This document shows positions 6,839-14,285 of a stretch of DNA of 42,938 nucleotides, piece after piece. The notes beneath the pieces were generated by a model, which did no database searches, had not been told where the DNA came from, and worked only from the letters and a program-made list of their open reading frames with translations. The first letter of the stretch is position 1. Each line of letters opens with the position of its first letter. The DNA is taken from NCBI GenBank assembly GCA_003166855.1, contig PMUM01000098.1:829-43766 (forward strand). Reading direction: 5' to 3'. This DNA is from Acidobacteriaceae bacterium (GTDB lineage Bacteria > Acidobacteriota > Terriglobia > Terriglobales > Acidobacteriaceae). The translations under genes were made by a program, and so were the position numbers.

Positions 6839-7636
6839 ATGTCCTCTTCTTCCTCATCTTCATCGATCGGAAAGCACGCGGGACCTGGGCCGAGCGATCA
6901 GCCGGCGGTTCCGGAGCCGTCGTTCGCTGAGCGGGTGCGAACGCTCGTGTATCTCGGGAGGCTCGGAAGCCTTTCGACACTTTCGCGCAAGCAGCCGGGG
7001 TTTCCGTTTGGATCGGTGATGCCTTACGGGCTGGATGAGCAAGGGCGTCCGATCTTCCTCATCAGCACGATGGCGATGCATACGCAGAATTTGAAGGCGG
7101 ACCCACGCGCCAGTCTGCTGGTGACGCAGGATGGCGGCGATGGGGACCCTTTGGGATCGTCGAGAGTGACGCTGGTTGGGAATGTCGTGCCGGTGCCGGA
7201 GGCGGATGTGGCCGCCGCGCGCGAGGCCTATCTGTCACGCCATGCCAACAGCAAGTATTGGGTGGATTTTGAGGACTTTTCTTTCTACCGACTCGACATC
7301 GTGGATATTTATTTCGTAGGCGGCTTCGGGGTAATGGGCTGGGTCACCGCCGCGGAATATGGGAGCAGTCAACCTGATCCTCTCGCGGATACGATGGGCG
7401 ACATCCTTCAGCACATGAATGCCGATCACAAGGATGCGCTGGTTCTGCTGGCGCGGAAATTTGCTCACATCGATGCGTTGGAAGCGACGATGACGGCGGT
7501 CGATCGCCTCGGGTTTCACGTGCGATTGAAAACGCAAGAAGGTATGAAAGGCGCCCGTATCGCATTTCTGCGCGAGGCGCGGAACTCCGCAGAGACACGG
7601 AACGTGCTAGTTGAGATGGTGCGACAGTCGCGGTAA
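6839..7636 (+). CDS. HugZ-like FMN-binding split-barrel protein with DUF2470 domain
   Basis: A 265-residue protein. An unusual run of Ser at residues 2-9 opens a disordered N-terminus. It is followed by a pyridoxamine 5'-phosphate oxidase-like split barrel (about 28-170, with GRLGSLSTLSRKQPGFPFGSV, which is typical of the family) and a C-terminal DUF2470 domain (about 180-262) carrying HMNADHKDALVLLAR. In HugZ-type heme oxygenases this second domain supplies the heme-side histidine region. Such proteins are heme-degrading or FMN/heme-binding; which applies here is open. The ATG at 6839 has little ribosome site, so a start further in is possible. It stands alone behind the 18-bp tandem repeats. 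Confidence 0.82.
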   Translation: MSSSSSSSSIGKHAGPGPSDQPAVPEPSFAERVRTLVYLGRLGSLSTLSRKQPGFPFGSVMPYGLDEQGRPIFLISTMAMHTQNLKADPRASLLVTQDGGDGDPLGSSRVTLVGNVVPVPEADVAAAREAYLSRHANSKYWVDFEDFSFYRLDIVDIYFVGGFGVMGWVTAAEYGSSQPDPLADTMGDILQHMNADHKDALVLLARKFAHIDALEATMTAVDRLGFHVRLKTQEGMKGARIAFLREARNSAETRNVLVEMVRQSR

Positions 7637-7653
7637 GCGAATTCCTCCCCCCT

Positions 7654-7830
7654 TCACGGTCCCAGCGGCTGCGACCGTCCATCCTCAGGGATGTGATACA
7701 GCAAGATTGTCTTACCCACGCGACTGACAGGTTGATAGGCCTGCAACCAGTCGAACGCGCCCACCGGATACTGCGTGTGAAATGAATTTCCGAACCTCAG
7801 TGCGCGCACGCTGATAGCGAACCATCCGCG
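7654..7830 (-). other. Out-of-frame true C-terminus of the glycosyltransferase gene
   Basis: The reading frame one base off from the main glycosyltransferase frame encodes WFAISVRALRFGNSF, then FDWLQAYQPVSRVGKTILLY and a stop at 7654. This has the character of the usual tail of such ArnT-like proteins (an xAYQPVxRVGxxILLYHI ending). The main frame from about 7830 to 7712 instead reads basic, non-hydrophobic sequence. The two frames join naturally near 7825-7840, where one extra base seems to be present. Confidence 0.6.
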
Positions 7831-9391
7831 TGACTGGACGGTACGCTTGCGGCACGTCAAAGCTCGGTAGATCGGTTCGACTCGGGTCGGCGCTGGTCCA
7901 CATCGCGATGGTGGCATGCGAGATGTGCCGGGCCTGAAGTTCGCGAGACAACAGCGAGAGATCCTGGCCGCAGTCCAGATCGCATCCGGCCACCATGACT
8001 TTGCTGGGGTCACTTCCCGCCAGTTCATTGAAGTAAGCCAGAAAGTCACTTTGTGCCCGCATCGTGGAGACTGCTTGCCAGGAGAGCAACACGATCAAAC
8101 CGATGCGCGCGGGCAGGCGCCGACCTTCCTGCTGATGCCAGAGAAAGGAACATCCACTGCCGGCGACGATTGCGAGCAAGGGAAAGACGACCATCACATG
8201 ACGAACGCCTGCGTTGTACTTCACCGGCATGGTGACCAGCAGAACCGCCAGCGCTGCCAACGGCGGAGCCATCGCGCGCCACCGTCGCTGAGGGTCAAAT
8301 GTTTTCAAACTTATGATGCCCACGCCCGCGAGAACCAGGAACGGGAGCGGTGACTTCACGGCCACGCCGACCAGGAAGAAGTACCACCATCCGCCTTCTT
8401 TGATGTGTCCCAGCAGATAAGCAGCGGGCTTCTCTTTGTTCAGAACCCACGCGTCTGCAACTCCCTTGATCAAAGCAGGAACGGGGATGAGCGGATCGCT
8501 CGCGACGAGCCAGCGTCCGGCCCGCGCTACCGGTGCCGGAAATTGGCGAAAGGACGGGATGGAGTCCGCAGACAGGTTCATCCCTTCTCTGACATGCCCC
8601 ACCGAGAATCCGTAGGTTGCCCACAGCGTGAGGATGGCGAGAGCCGCTGCGATCGCGACGTGTCGCACGATCTGTCTGGGCGCGACATTTTCGCCAACGA
8701 GTGTGCGCGTGCAAATCCATTTGCCGAGCACGATGGCTAGTGCTGCTGCAGGAAAAAAAATCACGGTCGTGGCTTTCGATGCCAGCGCCAGTCCCGCCGT
8801 GAAACCCAACCATAGAGCGGAACGTTTCGTGGCCTGGTCGAGCCACTGAACGAAGGCGAAAAACAATCCGACCTGCGTCGCTGCGGCCACGATGTCGGTA
8901 TAGGCGATGCTCGAAAACGCCAGGACGTTGGGCAGGGTCGTAAACAACGCGGCGGCCATCACAGCAGCCAAGTTCCCATACTCACGGCGTGCCCATAGAA
9001 AGACGATGGCGGTGGCGAGAAGGAAAAAGGGCAGCACGCCTAACCGCGCCAACGCCAGATTGCGGGCGTAGTGCCCCGAGCCGGAGAGAACCGCGTTGCC
9101 TACATCGTGATAGGTGATCTCTTGATCGGGCAGAGACAGTTTGGGATAGCGTTCTCCCGCGAGGTAGAGCGGCAGGCCAATGGCAATCCGGGCCAGCGGC
9201 GGGTGGACCGGATCGAGTTTATAGGTATGTCGGGCGAGCAGTTCGATGGCCGCTGCTATGTGACAAGGTTCATCGAAGGCTTGTGAGGTCAGCGAGTAGC
9301 TGGAAATAATCCGCCCAACGGCGGCCAGGGCCAGCAGCGCGCACAAAACTACAGGCCAGCGTGCATTGTGGGTCTCATCGGAAAGTGACAT
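7712..9391 (-). CDS. ArnT/PMT-like membrane glycosyltransferase (frameshifted near 3' end)
   Basis: 559 residues in the uninterrupted frame. It is a multi-spanning GT-C-fold protein: an N-terminal helix (about 15-33), then the first periplasmic loop with the acidic pair FDEPCHIAAA (Asp40, Glu41) that is the catalytic hallmark of dolichyl-phosphate/undecaprenyl-phosphate sugar transferases. HPPLARI follows, and then about ten more hydrophobic segments up to about residue 440. Members move a sugar from a polyprenyl-phosphate donor onto lipid or protein at the outer face of the inner membrane; acceptor unknown. The last 40 or so residues are out of character, and the proper ending lies in the adjacent frame (7654-7830). 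So there is either a one-base sequencing error or a real mutation. It is a single minus-strand gene between plus-strand genes. Confidence 0.8.
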   Translation of the reverse strand: MSLSDETHNARWPVVLCALLALAAVGRIISSYSLTSQAFDEPCHIAAAIELLARHTYKLDPVHPPLARIAIGLPLYLAGERYPKLSLPDQEITYHDVGNAVLSGSGHYARNLALARLGVLPFFLLATAIVFLWARREYGNLAAVMAAALFTTLPNVLAFSSIAYTDIVAAATQVGLFFAFVQWLDQATKRSALWLGFTAGLALASKATTVIFFPAAALAIVLGKWICTRTLVGENVAPRQIVRHVAIAAALAILTLWATYGFSVGHVREGMNLSADSIPSFRQFPAPVARAGRWLVASDPLIPVPALIKGVADAWVLNKEKPAAYLLGHIKEGGWWYFFLVGVAVKSPLPFLVLAGVGIISLKTFDPQRRWRAMAPPLAALAVLLVTMPVKYNAGVRHVMVVFPLLAIVAGSGCSFLWHQQEGRRLPARIGLIVLLSWQAVSTMRAQSDFLAYFNELAGSDPSKVMVAGCDLDCGQDLSLLSRELQARHISHATIAMWTSADPSRTDLPSFDVPQAYRPVTRMVRYQRARTEVRKFISHAVSGGRVRLVAGLSTCQSRG

Positions 9392-9507
9392 TGCGGAGTG
9401 AGTCGAACGATTGGTAGGTGAGTATACAACACGGCCGGCGGGACTCTCGGGCGACTGGTGTGGATCGCAAGAATTTTTGTGCGCGGATTGTTATCATAGT
9501 GAGCGCG

Positions 9508-9729
9508 ATGGCATTTCCTATCAAAGTCTGCGCCGTCTGCTCGGAGGAGTTTGAGCTGAAGCCGGGTAAGCCCGGTTTTGCCAACCGTTGTCCGGCCTGC
9601 AGCGAGCCCGAATCGGCGGACCCTGTGACGAAGCGCGGGATGGACGCCGATGAGCGCAAGTCCCTGGCCGAAGCGAACGAAGCTCGGCGGCAGGCGATGC
9701 GCAATCTGCTGTACCGCAAGGATAGCTAG
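9508..9729 (+). CDS. Small zinc-ribbon protein
   Basis: 73 residues from ATG 9508; longer in-frame starts upstream lie in the region divergent from the glycosyltransferase and look non-coding. Two Cys pairs, CAVC (residues 8-11) and CPAC about 17 residues later, form a typical rubredoxin-like zinc knuckle. The C-terminal half is charged and helical (MDADERKSLAEANEARRQAM). There is no signal peptide, so it is probably cytoplasmic and nucleic-acid or protein binding. It does not belong to a family I can name. Confidence 0.65.
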   Translation: MAFPIKVCAVCSEEFELKPGKPGFANRCPACSEPESADPVTKRGMDADERKSLAEANEARRQAMRNLLYRKDS

Positions 9730-9740
9730 GGCTTCCCACA

Positions 9741-9800
9741 CTGTCTCGGGCGAAAGCAGATTCCTCCGCTGCTCGCTTTCGCTCGCGGGTCGGAATGACA
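9741..9800. repeat. TGTCATTCCGA-type repeat, inverted copy
   Basis: It contains GATTCCTCCGC, GCTCGCTTTCGCTCGCG and TCGGAATGACA, the reverse-complement blocks of the element at 2170-2210. It lies just after the zinc-ribbon gene stop. Confidence 0.55.
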
Positions 9801-9833
9801 AGGAACACTTGTCCACGCTGCGTTGCGCGCGGC

Positions 9834-9855
9834 GGACAGCCGATGGCGGCTGTCC
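9834..9855. repeat. GGACAGCC-N6-GGCTGTCC palindrome (copy 1)
   Basis: Perfect eight-base arms with a six-base loop, flanked on the left by GCGCGCGGC. The same arms and loop length occur at 10399-10420 and 18524-18545. Confidence 0.75.
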
Positions 9856-9932
9856 CCTCATGCTCGTCTCTTTGCCAAAGTCAAAGGCAAGTCTCGACAG
9901 GGATGTCCGGCCTACACCGTTCGCATCGGCCT

Positions 9933-10334
9933 TCAGCAACTTGCCAGGTCGAAGAGGTAGAAGAGCAGCAGGAAAAGGACGGCCGTTCCGAAGATCCATG
10001 CTTGCAGGACCGGCTTTGGATCGTATTGTCCTCGTGACGCGGCTTGGTGTCGAGAGGGCTTCTCAGCTCGAAGAATCCTCTGGGTTCGACCGCAGCTGGC
10101 ACAAGTGGCAATCTTTCCGGCGGCCAGGATGGCGGCACCACAGAAACAACAGGAAAAACGGTACTCCACGGCGACGGGGGATTGTCCGCGCCTGCGGAGC
10201 CGGCGAACCGCAAGCGTTTGACCGCAATTGGTGCAGGTCGACGACCTTGCGGTGGTGACTAGAGCAGTGCCGCAGGAGCAGCGGAGGTGGAAAATCCGCT
10301 CAACATCGCGCTCAACTACAAGTTCGGAGGTCAT
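9933..10334 (-). CDS. Double zinc-ribbon protein with C-terminal membrane anchor
   Basis: 133 residues; ATG 10334 has GAGGGG upstream at good distance. Four knuckles are visible: CSCG, CTNCG, CCFCG and CASCG. They make two consecutive zinc ribbons in the first 85 residues. A single hydrophobic helix near the C-terminus (AWIFGTAVLFLLLFYLFDLA, about 110-130) would anchor it in the inner membrane with the ribbons in the cytoplasm. The function is unknown. It is flanked on both sides by copies of the GGACAGCC palindrome and lies downstream of the secreted hydrolase gene on the same strand, with 98 bases between. Confidence 0.7.
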   Translation of the reverse strand: MTSELVVERDVERIFHLRCSCGTALVTTARSSTCTNCGQTLAVRRLRRRGQSPVAVEYRFSCCFCGAAILAAGKIATCASCGRTQRILRAEKPSRHQAASRGQYDPKPVLQAWIFGTAVLFLLLFYLFDLASC

Positions 10335-10398
10335 GATGACCCCTCGGTCAGGCTGCCATAGTACCACCAATTCGTCGCTTTCGCGCGCTGCGCGCGGC

Positions 10399-10420
10399 GG
10401 ACAGCCTAGGGCGGCTGTCC
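10399..10420. repeat. GGACAGCC-N6-GGCTGTCC palindrome (copy 2)
   Basis: The same eight-base arms and six-base loop as at 9834, again preceded by GCGCGCGGC and followed by CCCA. It lies between the hydrolase stop (10433) and the zinc-ribbon start, so it is intercistronic on the minus strand. Confidence 0.75.
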
Positions 10421-10432
10421 CCACATCAACTC

Positions 10433-12127
10433 CTACTGCTTCAGGATCCAGGTTGCCATTTTGTCCAGCGCGACTGGGGATATCGTTTCTTCGATCTGCG
10501 CATATTCCGCGGGGGAGCCGGTTTTGGCGGTCTGGAATAGGTGGTTCAGGCCGGGGAGTTCGTCGACCTCGACGTGCTGGTTGTCGGATTCCGCTAGCGC
10601 TTTGCGGATGGCGGGCAGGTTCTGGCTGGGCAGCACCTGCTTGTCGAGCGATCCGTTGATCGCCAGGACCGGGCAGGTGACTTTGCGCAGCGCGCTTGCG
10701 GGATCATAGGTAAGGAAGTAGCGGAACCACACCGAGGTGATCTGGCTGATCTGCAAGCCGATTTGCGCTTCTGGAACCTCGCCTGCCATTTTTTCCTTCA
10801 GCTCTTTTTGCAGGGCTGCGTCGTCCTTTTCGGTTTCGACGAGGGTGAGCATTTCTTTTTCGTTGGCGGCATTTTTGGCGGCCTCTTCGGGACTCTTCCC
10901 CATCGCAACCTCGATCGCTTCGCCTTGCGCGGGAATGACCTGATCTCCCGGGACGCCGGTGCCGGCCATCATGACGATGAAGGCGACGTCTTTGTTGCGG
11001 GCTGCGACCATGGGCGCGATCACTCCACCTTCGCTATGGCCGACGAGGCCGATCTTGTGGGGATCGATTTCAGAGCGCGTCTTCAGATAGGCGATTCCGG
11101 CTTCGGCATCGGTGGCGAAGTCGGCGGTCGTGCCTTTCGCGAAGACTCCGGTTGATTTGCCGACGCCGCGGTCGTCGGCGCGAAGCACGGCAATTCCGTG
11201 GCGCGTGAGATAGTCCGAGAGAACCAGGAACGGCTTGTGGCCGAGGAGGCTCTCGTCGCGGTCCTGCGGGCCGGAGCCGGTGATCAGCACTACTCCCGGA
11301 AATGGTCCCTTGCCCTGTGGAATGGTGAGGGTTGCGGCGAGCGTCACGTTCTGCACTTTGTTCTCGTAAGAAACATCTTCGTCGTGGTACGGATACGGCT
11401 TCACGGGATTCTGCGGGCGCTTCAGTTCCAGTTCGGCCTTGTCCTTTACCGGCTTCAGGAGCAGTGGAAGCGTGCCTCCACCCTGCGACCATTTGCCGTC
11501 GATGGAGGATAGGTCGGCGGAGATTTTGCCTTCGAAGTTTCCGTGGACGACTGGTACTTCGATTTTCAGCGATGAGCCATCGCGCGTGACGGAGGTCCCC
11601 ATGCCCATGCTGCCCTGGTCGAGACTGTCGAGTGTTGCGGTCAATCCATTTTCGGTGTTGACGATGTGGAAGACGACGCGCAGCTTGACGGCTCCGGTGT
11701 CGAGCGACCCCATCCAGGCACCGTCGATGTCGGAGGGCTTGGCGGGATTGTGTTCGGTTTTGACAGGCGCGGCGGCGCGCTTGAATTCGAGGGGTAAGGC
11801 TGCGCCCTGGGTCCATGTGCCGGTGATTGTTTTCGCGTCAGCCGAGACTTCTCCTTCGTAGCTGCCGTGAACCATCTCCACTCCCAGGTCGAGCTTGGAA
11901 TCTTTGAGGGCAATGGAACTGACGGGGATGCCGTTGGCTCCGGGCTGGTCGATGCTATCGAGCGTGGCGTTGAGGCTGTTGTCGGGCGCCTTGGTGATGT
12001 GCAGGACGAGGCGGAGTTCCTGACCGCCTGCGCTGAGGGTGCCTTGCCAGTCGCCGGCGATGTCTTGCGCTTGCGAGATGGTCACTGCCAAGAATATGAG
12101 TGCTGGGACAACCATGAAGCTCTTCAT
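10433..12127 (-). CDS. Secreted alpha/beta hydrolase with two N-terminal beta-rich repeats
   Basis: 564 residues from ATG 12127, five bases after GGAGG (the GTG just before is less likely). It has a signal peptide (about 1-20, ending SQAQ). Two copies of a domain of about 110 residues follow, at about 21-118 (DIAGDWQGTL, LRLVLHITK) and about 132-226 (DIDGAWMGSL, LRVVFHIVN). The hydrolase domain starts near 260. It contains the oxyanion region LITGSGPQDRDES, the nucleophile GHSEGG (Ser365), a later Asp in INGSLDKQVLP and His in LPGLNHLF. This is the layout of the S33/'alpha/beta hydrolase fold' esterase-peptidase group exported to the periplasm. The substrate is unknown. The next gene upstream encodes only the repeat part, which points to a duplication. 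Confidence 0.85.
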   Translation of the reverse strand: MKSFMVVPALIFLAVTISQAQDIAGDWQGTLSAGGQELRLVLHITKAPDNSLNATLDSIDQPGANGIPVSSIALKDSKLDLGVEMVHGSYEGEVSADAKTITGTWTQGAALPLEFKRAAAPVKTEHNPAKPSDIDGAWMGSLDTGAVKLRVVFHIVNTENGLTATLDSLDQGSMGMGTSVTRDGSSLKIEVPVVHGNFEGKISADLSSIDGKWSQGGGTLPLLLKPVKDKAELELKRPQNPVKPYPYHDEDVSYENKVQNVTLAATLTIPQGKGPFPGVVLITGSGPQDRDESLLGHKPFLVLSDYLTRHGIAVLRADDRGVGKSTGVFAKGTTADFATDAEAGIAYLKTRSEIDPHKIGLVGHSEGGVIAPMVAARNKDVAFIVMMAGTGVPGDQVIPAQGEAIEVAMGKSPEEAAKNAANEKEMLTLVETEKDDAALQKELKEKMAGEVPEAQIGLQISQITSVWFRYFLTYDPASALRKVTCPVLAINGSLDKQVLPSQNLPAIRKALAESDNQHVEVDELPGLNHLFQTAKTGSPAEYAQIEETISPVALDKMATWILKQ

Positions 12128-12181
12128 CACTTCCTCCGTAACTTTGCGTACTTCGTTTCCGACTCGGTGTTCGCTGCCGTT

Positions 12182-12889
12182 CTAATGCGTGGCGTTGCTG
12201 GGTTCTTGCTTGGCGCGTTTCAGTTGCAAAGGAATACCCGTGGGGCCCTGGTTCCAGTCGCCAGACATGGTTTCAAGACTCTTGTCGATCTTGCCCTGGA
12301 AATAGCCACTGATCTGTTTCATCTCGATCTTGATCGATAAACCTTTTCGGGAGACCGAAGTTGCCGGCCATCCCATCATCTTTTGGTCGGGGCTGTCCAT
12401 GGTGGCCATGAGACCGTCTTCGGTGTTGGTCAGATGGAAGATAATGCGCAGCTTGCTTTGGCCAGTATCGAGGGCGCCTTCCCATTTGCCGTCAATGTCG
12501 GAGGGAGGCGCGGGTTTGTGCACGGTCTTGACGGGGTTTGTCGTCTTCTTGAAATCGAGAGGGAGTTTCTGTCCCTGGAACCAGCTGCCGTTGATTGAGT
12601 CGGAGCTCTTGAGAATGCCTTCGTAGGAGGCCTTCAGCGGAGCGGAAGCAAATTTCAGCTTGTTTCCTTCGAGCGTGATCGAGTCGATGGCCACACCGGC
12701 GGCGTTTTGGTCGGGACTGTCGACCGTAGCCTTGAGAGTTCCGTCGGCATTCTTCGTGACATGCAGGACGAGGCGCAGTTCGCCCATGCCGGTCTTGATG
12801 GTGCCCTGCCAGTCGCCGGCGATGTCCTGCGCGCGGGCGACAGTTGCTGCGAGAAATGTTAGGGCTGCGATCGCCAGGAATCTCTTCAT
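12182..12889 (-). CDS. Secreted two-repeat protein, paralogue of the hydrolase N-terminus
   Basis: 235 residues from ATG 12889 (GGAG nine bases upstream). It has a signal peptide of about 20 residues ending ARAQ. It then has two repeats, DIAGDWQGTIKTGMGELRLV and DIDGKWEGALDTGQSKLRII, that align closely with those of the downstream hydrolase, including the PVKT-PxxPSDIDG linker. It stops after the second repeat, with no hydrolase domain. The 54-base gap to the hydrolase suggests co-transcription. It could be a binding partner or regulator of the hydrolase, or a free substrate-binding module; neither is shown by the sequence. Confidence 0.8.
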   Translation of the reverse strand: MKRFLAIAALTFLAATVARAQDIAGDWQGTIKTGMGELRLVLHVTKNADGTLKATVDSPDQNAAGVAIDSITLEGNKLKFASAPLKASYEGILKSSDSINGSWFQGQKLPLDFKKTTNPVKTVHKPAPPSDIDGKWEGALDTGQSKLRIIFHLTNTEDGLMATMDSPDQKMMGWPATSVSRKGLSIKIEMKQISGYFQGKIDKSLETMSGDWNQGPTGIPLQLKRAKQEPSNATH

Positions 12890-12931
12890 TGTTGTTCTCT
12901 CCATGACTTTGATTCTGTGTCGAAACGTTCA

Positions 12932-13015
12932 GGCGTCCCTACAGGGCGCGATCCGGTCTCACGCTATTCCCGGCGCTTGAAGCGCCGGGCTATTTTCAGA
13001 CGCCCCTCCGGGGCG
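12932..13015. repeat. Cluster of three short stem-loops (REP-like)
   Basis: GCGTCCCTACAGGGCGC (from 12933), CCCGGCGCTT-GA-AGCGCCGGG (12969-12989) and CGCCCC-TCC-GGGGCG (13001-13015) follow one another, with GGCTATTTTCAGACG between the last two. It sits between sdpI and the upstream end of the repeat-protein gene. Confidence 0.6.
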
Positions 13016-13032
13016 GCAAATTCTATTTCCCG

Positions 13033-13716
13033 TTAGTTCAATTCGCCGCGGCGCTCCAGTTGTTTGTAGAACATGAGTGAATAGATCACCGGGACCAGCG
13101 TCGCGACCAAGATGGCTGTCACGGGTAACCAGAACGGCGCGTGCAGAATTACGGCGATCAGGCCCAGCAGGCCTCCGGCAAAGAAAGTTTTGGCGGCCAA
13201 GCGGTGGGTGGCATTCCAGACTTGTTCGTTGGCGATGGTCCAGGGCGTGCGGATGCCGACAAAGAAATTTCGCCGCACCTTGCCCATCACGTTTCCCAGT
13301 AACGCAATCAGCAGGCACACGCCGCCTTCGACCGCGCGGCTTACGTCGAGCACGACGTGCGACAGGGATGCCAGCGAGGACATCAAGATCAGCAAGTGGC
13401 AGTAGGCCAGCATGGCGACGACGATGATCATGATGTAGAGATAGGTGGCGCGGAAGGAGTCCACTTCAAACTTCTTGGGAGACAGCCACGGGATCGCGGC
13501 AAACATCAGGACGATGAACAGCATCATGCCTGGGCCATAGAGGAAAAGGGACCACTTGGGGCCCCAGCCGTTTACGTTTCCATGCGCGTCCCAATGAATG
13601 GGGACAATGCTGGGAAGATACGGGTATGCCACCATGGTTCCGGCGAGGGCGGCGAGAATGACTGCGACCGCGCCAAGGTAGTACCTCTGGTTGAGCGTCA
13701 TCTGGTTGATCGTCAT
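13033..13716 (-). CDS. sdpI: SdpI-like membrane protein (DUF1648 plus SdpI domains)
   Basis: 227 residues. ATG 13716 overlaps the repressor stop by four bases (ATGA). Six or more membrane helices are visible. After the first lies the DUF1648 signature IVPIHWDAHGNVNGWGPKW (about residues 37-56). The C-terminal SdpI domain has GNVMGKVRRNFFVGIRTPWT, then a last pair of helices. In Bacillus subtilis SdpI gives immunity to the SdpC toxin and relays its presence to the repressor SdpR. Many other bacteria carry the pair without the toxin, as here. It is likely an inner-membrane sensor/immunity protein; the ligand is unknown. Confidence 0.85.
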   Translation of the reverse strand: MTINQMTLNQRYYLGAVAVILAALAGTMVAYPYLPSIVPIHWDAHGNVNGWGPKWSLFLYGPGMMLFIVLMFAAIPWLSPKKFEVDSFRATYLYIMIIVVAMLAYCHLLILMSSLASLSHVVLDVSRAVEGGVCLLIALLGNVMGKVRRNFFVGIRTPWTIANEQVWNATHRLAAKTFFAGGLLGLIAVILHAPFWLPVTAILVATLVPVIYSLMFYKQLERRGELN

Positions 13717-14045
13717 TTTGAATCTTCTTTCCGCGATGTCTTGGCTCCGGGCTCGTCGTCTCTGGGCGAGCCATCGTTGCTCCCGATCAGGTCCATGGCC
13801 CAAGCCATCAAGTCTTGGACCACGGTTGTGTTCAAGCCGTACCAGATCTGCTGGCCGTCGCGGCGACTGGTCAGCAGATCCGCCTCTTTCAGGACGGAGA
13901 AATGGTGCGACATGGTGGGCTTGGTCATGTCGAAGCGCTCGGCGAGGTCGCCGGCAGTCATCTCCCCACGACGCAGGAGGCGGAGGATCTCGCGGCGGGT
14001 GGGATCGGCGATTGCTTTGAACGCTTCGTTGGAGGACGGCGCCAT
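13713..14045 (-). CDS. sdpR: ArsR-family autorepressor, SdpR type
   Basis: 110 residues. A winged-helix ArsR domain covers about residues 5-90: AFKAIADPTRREILRLLRRG, then MTAGDLAERFDMTKPTMSHH as the recognition helix and SVLKEADLLTSRRDGQQIWY as the wing. There are no metal-binding Cys, so it is not a metal sensor. The charged tail (about 95-110) is disordered. It overlaps sdpI and is driven by a near-consensus promoter directly upstream. By analogy with SdpR it should repress its own operon and be relieved when SdpI captures it at the membrane. That mechanism is taken from the family, not seen here. Confidence 0.88.
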   Translation of the reverse strand: MAPSSNEAFKAIADPTRREILRLLRRGEMTAGDLAERFDMTKPTMSHHFSVLKEADLLTSRRDGQQIWYGLNTTVVQDLMAWAMDLIGSNDGSPRDDEPGAKTSRKEDSK

Positions 14046-14075
14046 AGTTAGATCGTCGTGTAATTAGATGACTAT
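14044..14075. promoter_or_regulatory. Possible SdpR operator over the start site
   Basis: A 32-base stretch bounded by ATAGT and ACTAT contains two TTAGAT direct repeats (14048-14053 and 14064-14069) 16 bases apart. It lies between the -10 box and the sdpR start codon, where an autorepressor site is expected. The symmetry is imperfect. Confidence 0.4.
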
Positions 14076-14078
14076 CGA

Positions 14079-14107
14079 AATATAAGAGTAAGCGGTCCCG
14101 TTGTCAA
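14079..14107 (-). promoter_or_regulatory. Sigma-70 promoter of sdpRI
   Basis: -35 TTGACA (14102-14107), a 17-base spacer and -10 TATATT (14079-14084) on the minus strand. Only one base differs from consensus. The expected transcript starts near 14072, giving a leader of about 27 bases with no clear ribosome site. Confidence 0.75.
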
Positions 14108-14144
14108 GGCTTTTTCTTTTCTAATGGGCCGGGAAAATCACCGA

Positions 14145-14172
14145 CCACAAAGGGCACGAAGGTACACGAAGG
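14145..14172 (+). repeat. Short tandem CACGAAGG repeats
   Basis: CACAAAGGG, CACGAAGGT and CACGAAGGG follow one another with a ten-base period. They lie upstream of the 14191 promoter in the divergent region. Confidence 0.5.
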
Positions 14173-14190
14173 GAAGCGGAAATACGGTGC

Positions 14191-14219
14191 TTGGGGTAGT
14201 GCCTTTTCCGGGATAAAAT
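14191..14219 (+). promoter_or_regulatory. Probable sigma-70 promoter of the 14286 gene
   Basis: TTGGGG (14191-14196), a 17-base spacer and TAAAAT (14214-14219), reading toward ATG 14286. The -10 is good and the -35 is half matched. Confidence 0.5.
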
Positions 14220-14285
14220 GAATATTGGCCGATCCTCACGGCCTCGTTTTGGAAGCAAGTTTCTAGTGTTCCCTGACTGAAAATC

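Noticed and set aside
13357-14067. 236-codon plus-strand frame opposite sdpRI
   Set aside because: It covers two well-supported minus-strand genes and their coupling; no domain is recognisable.
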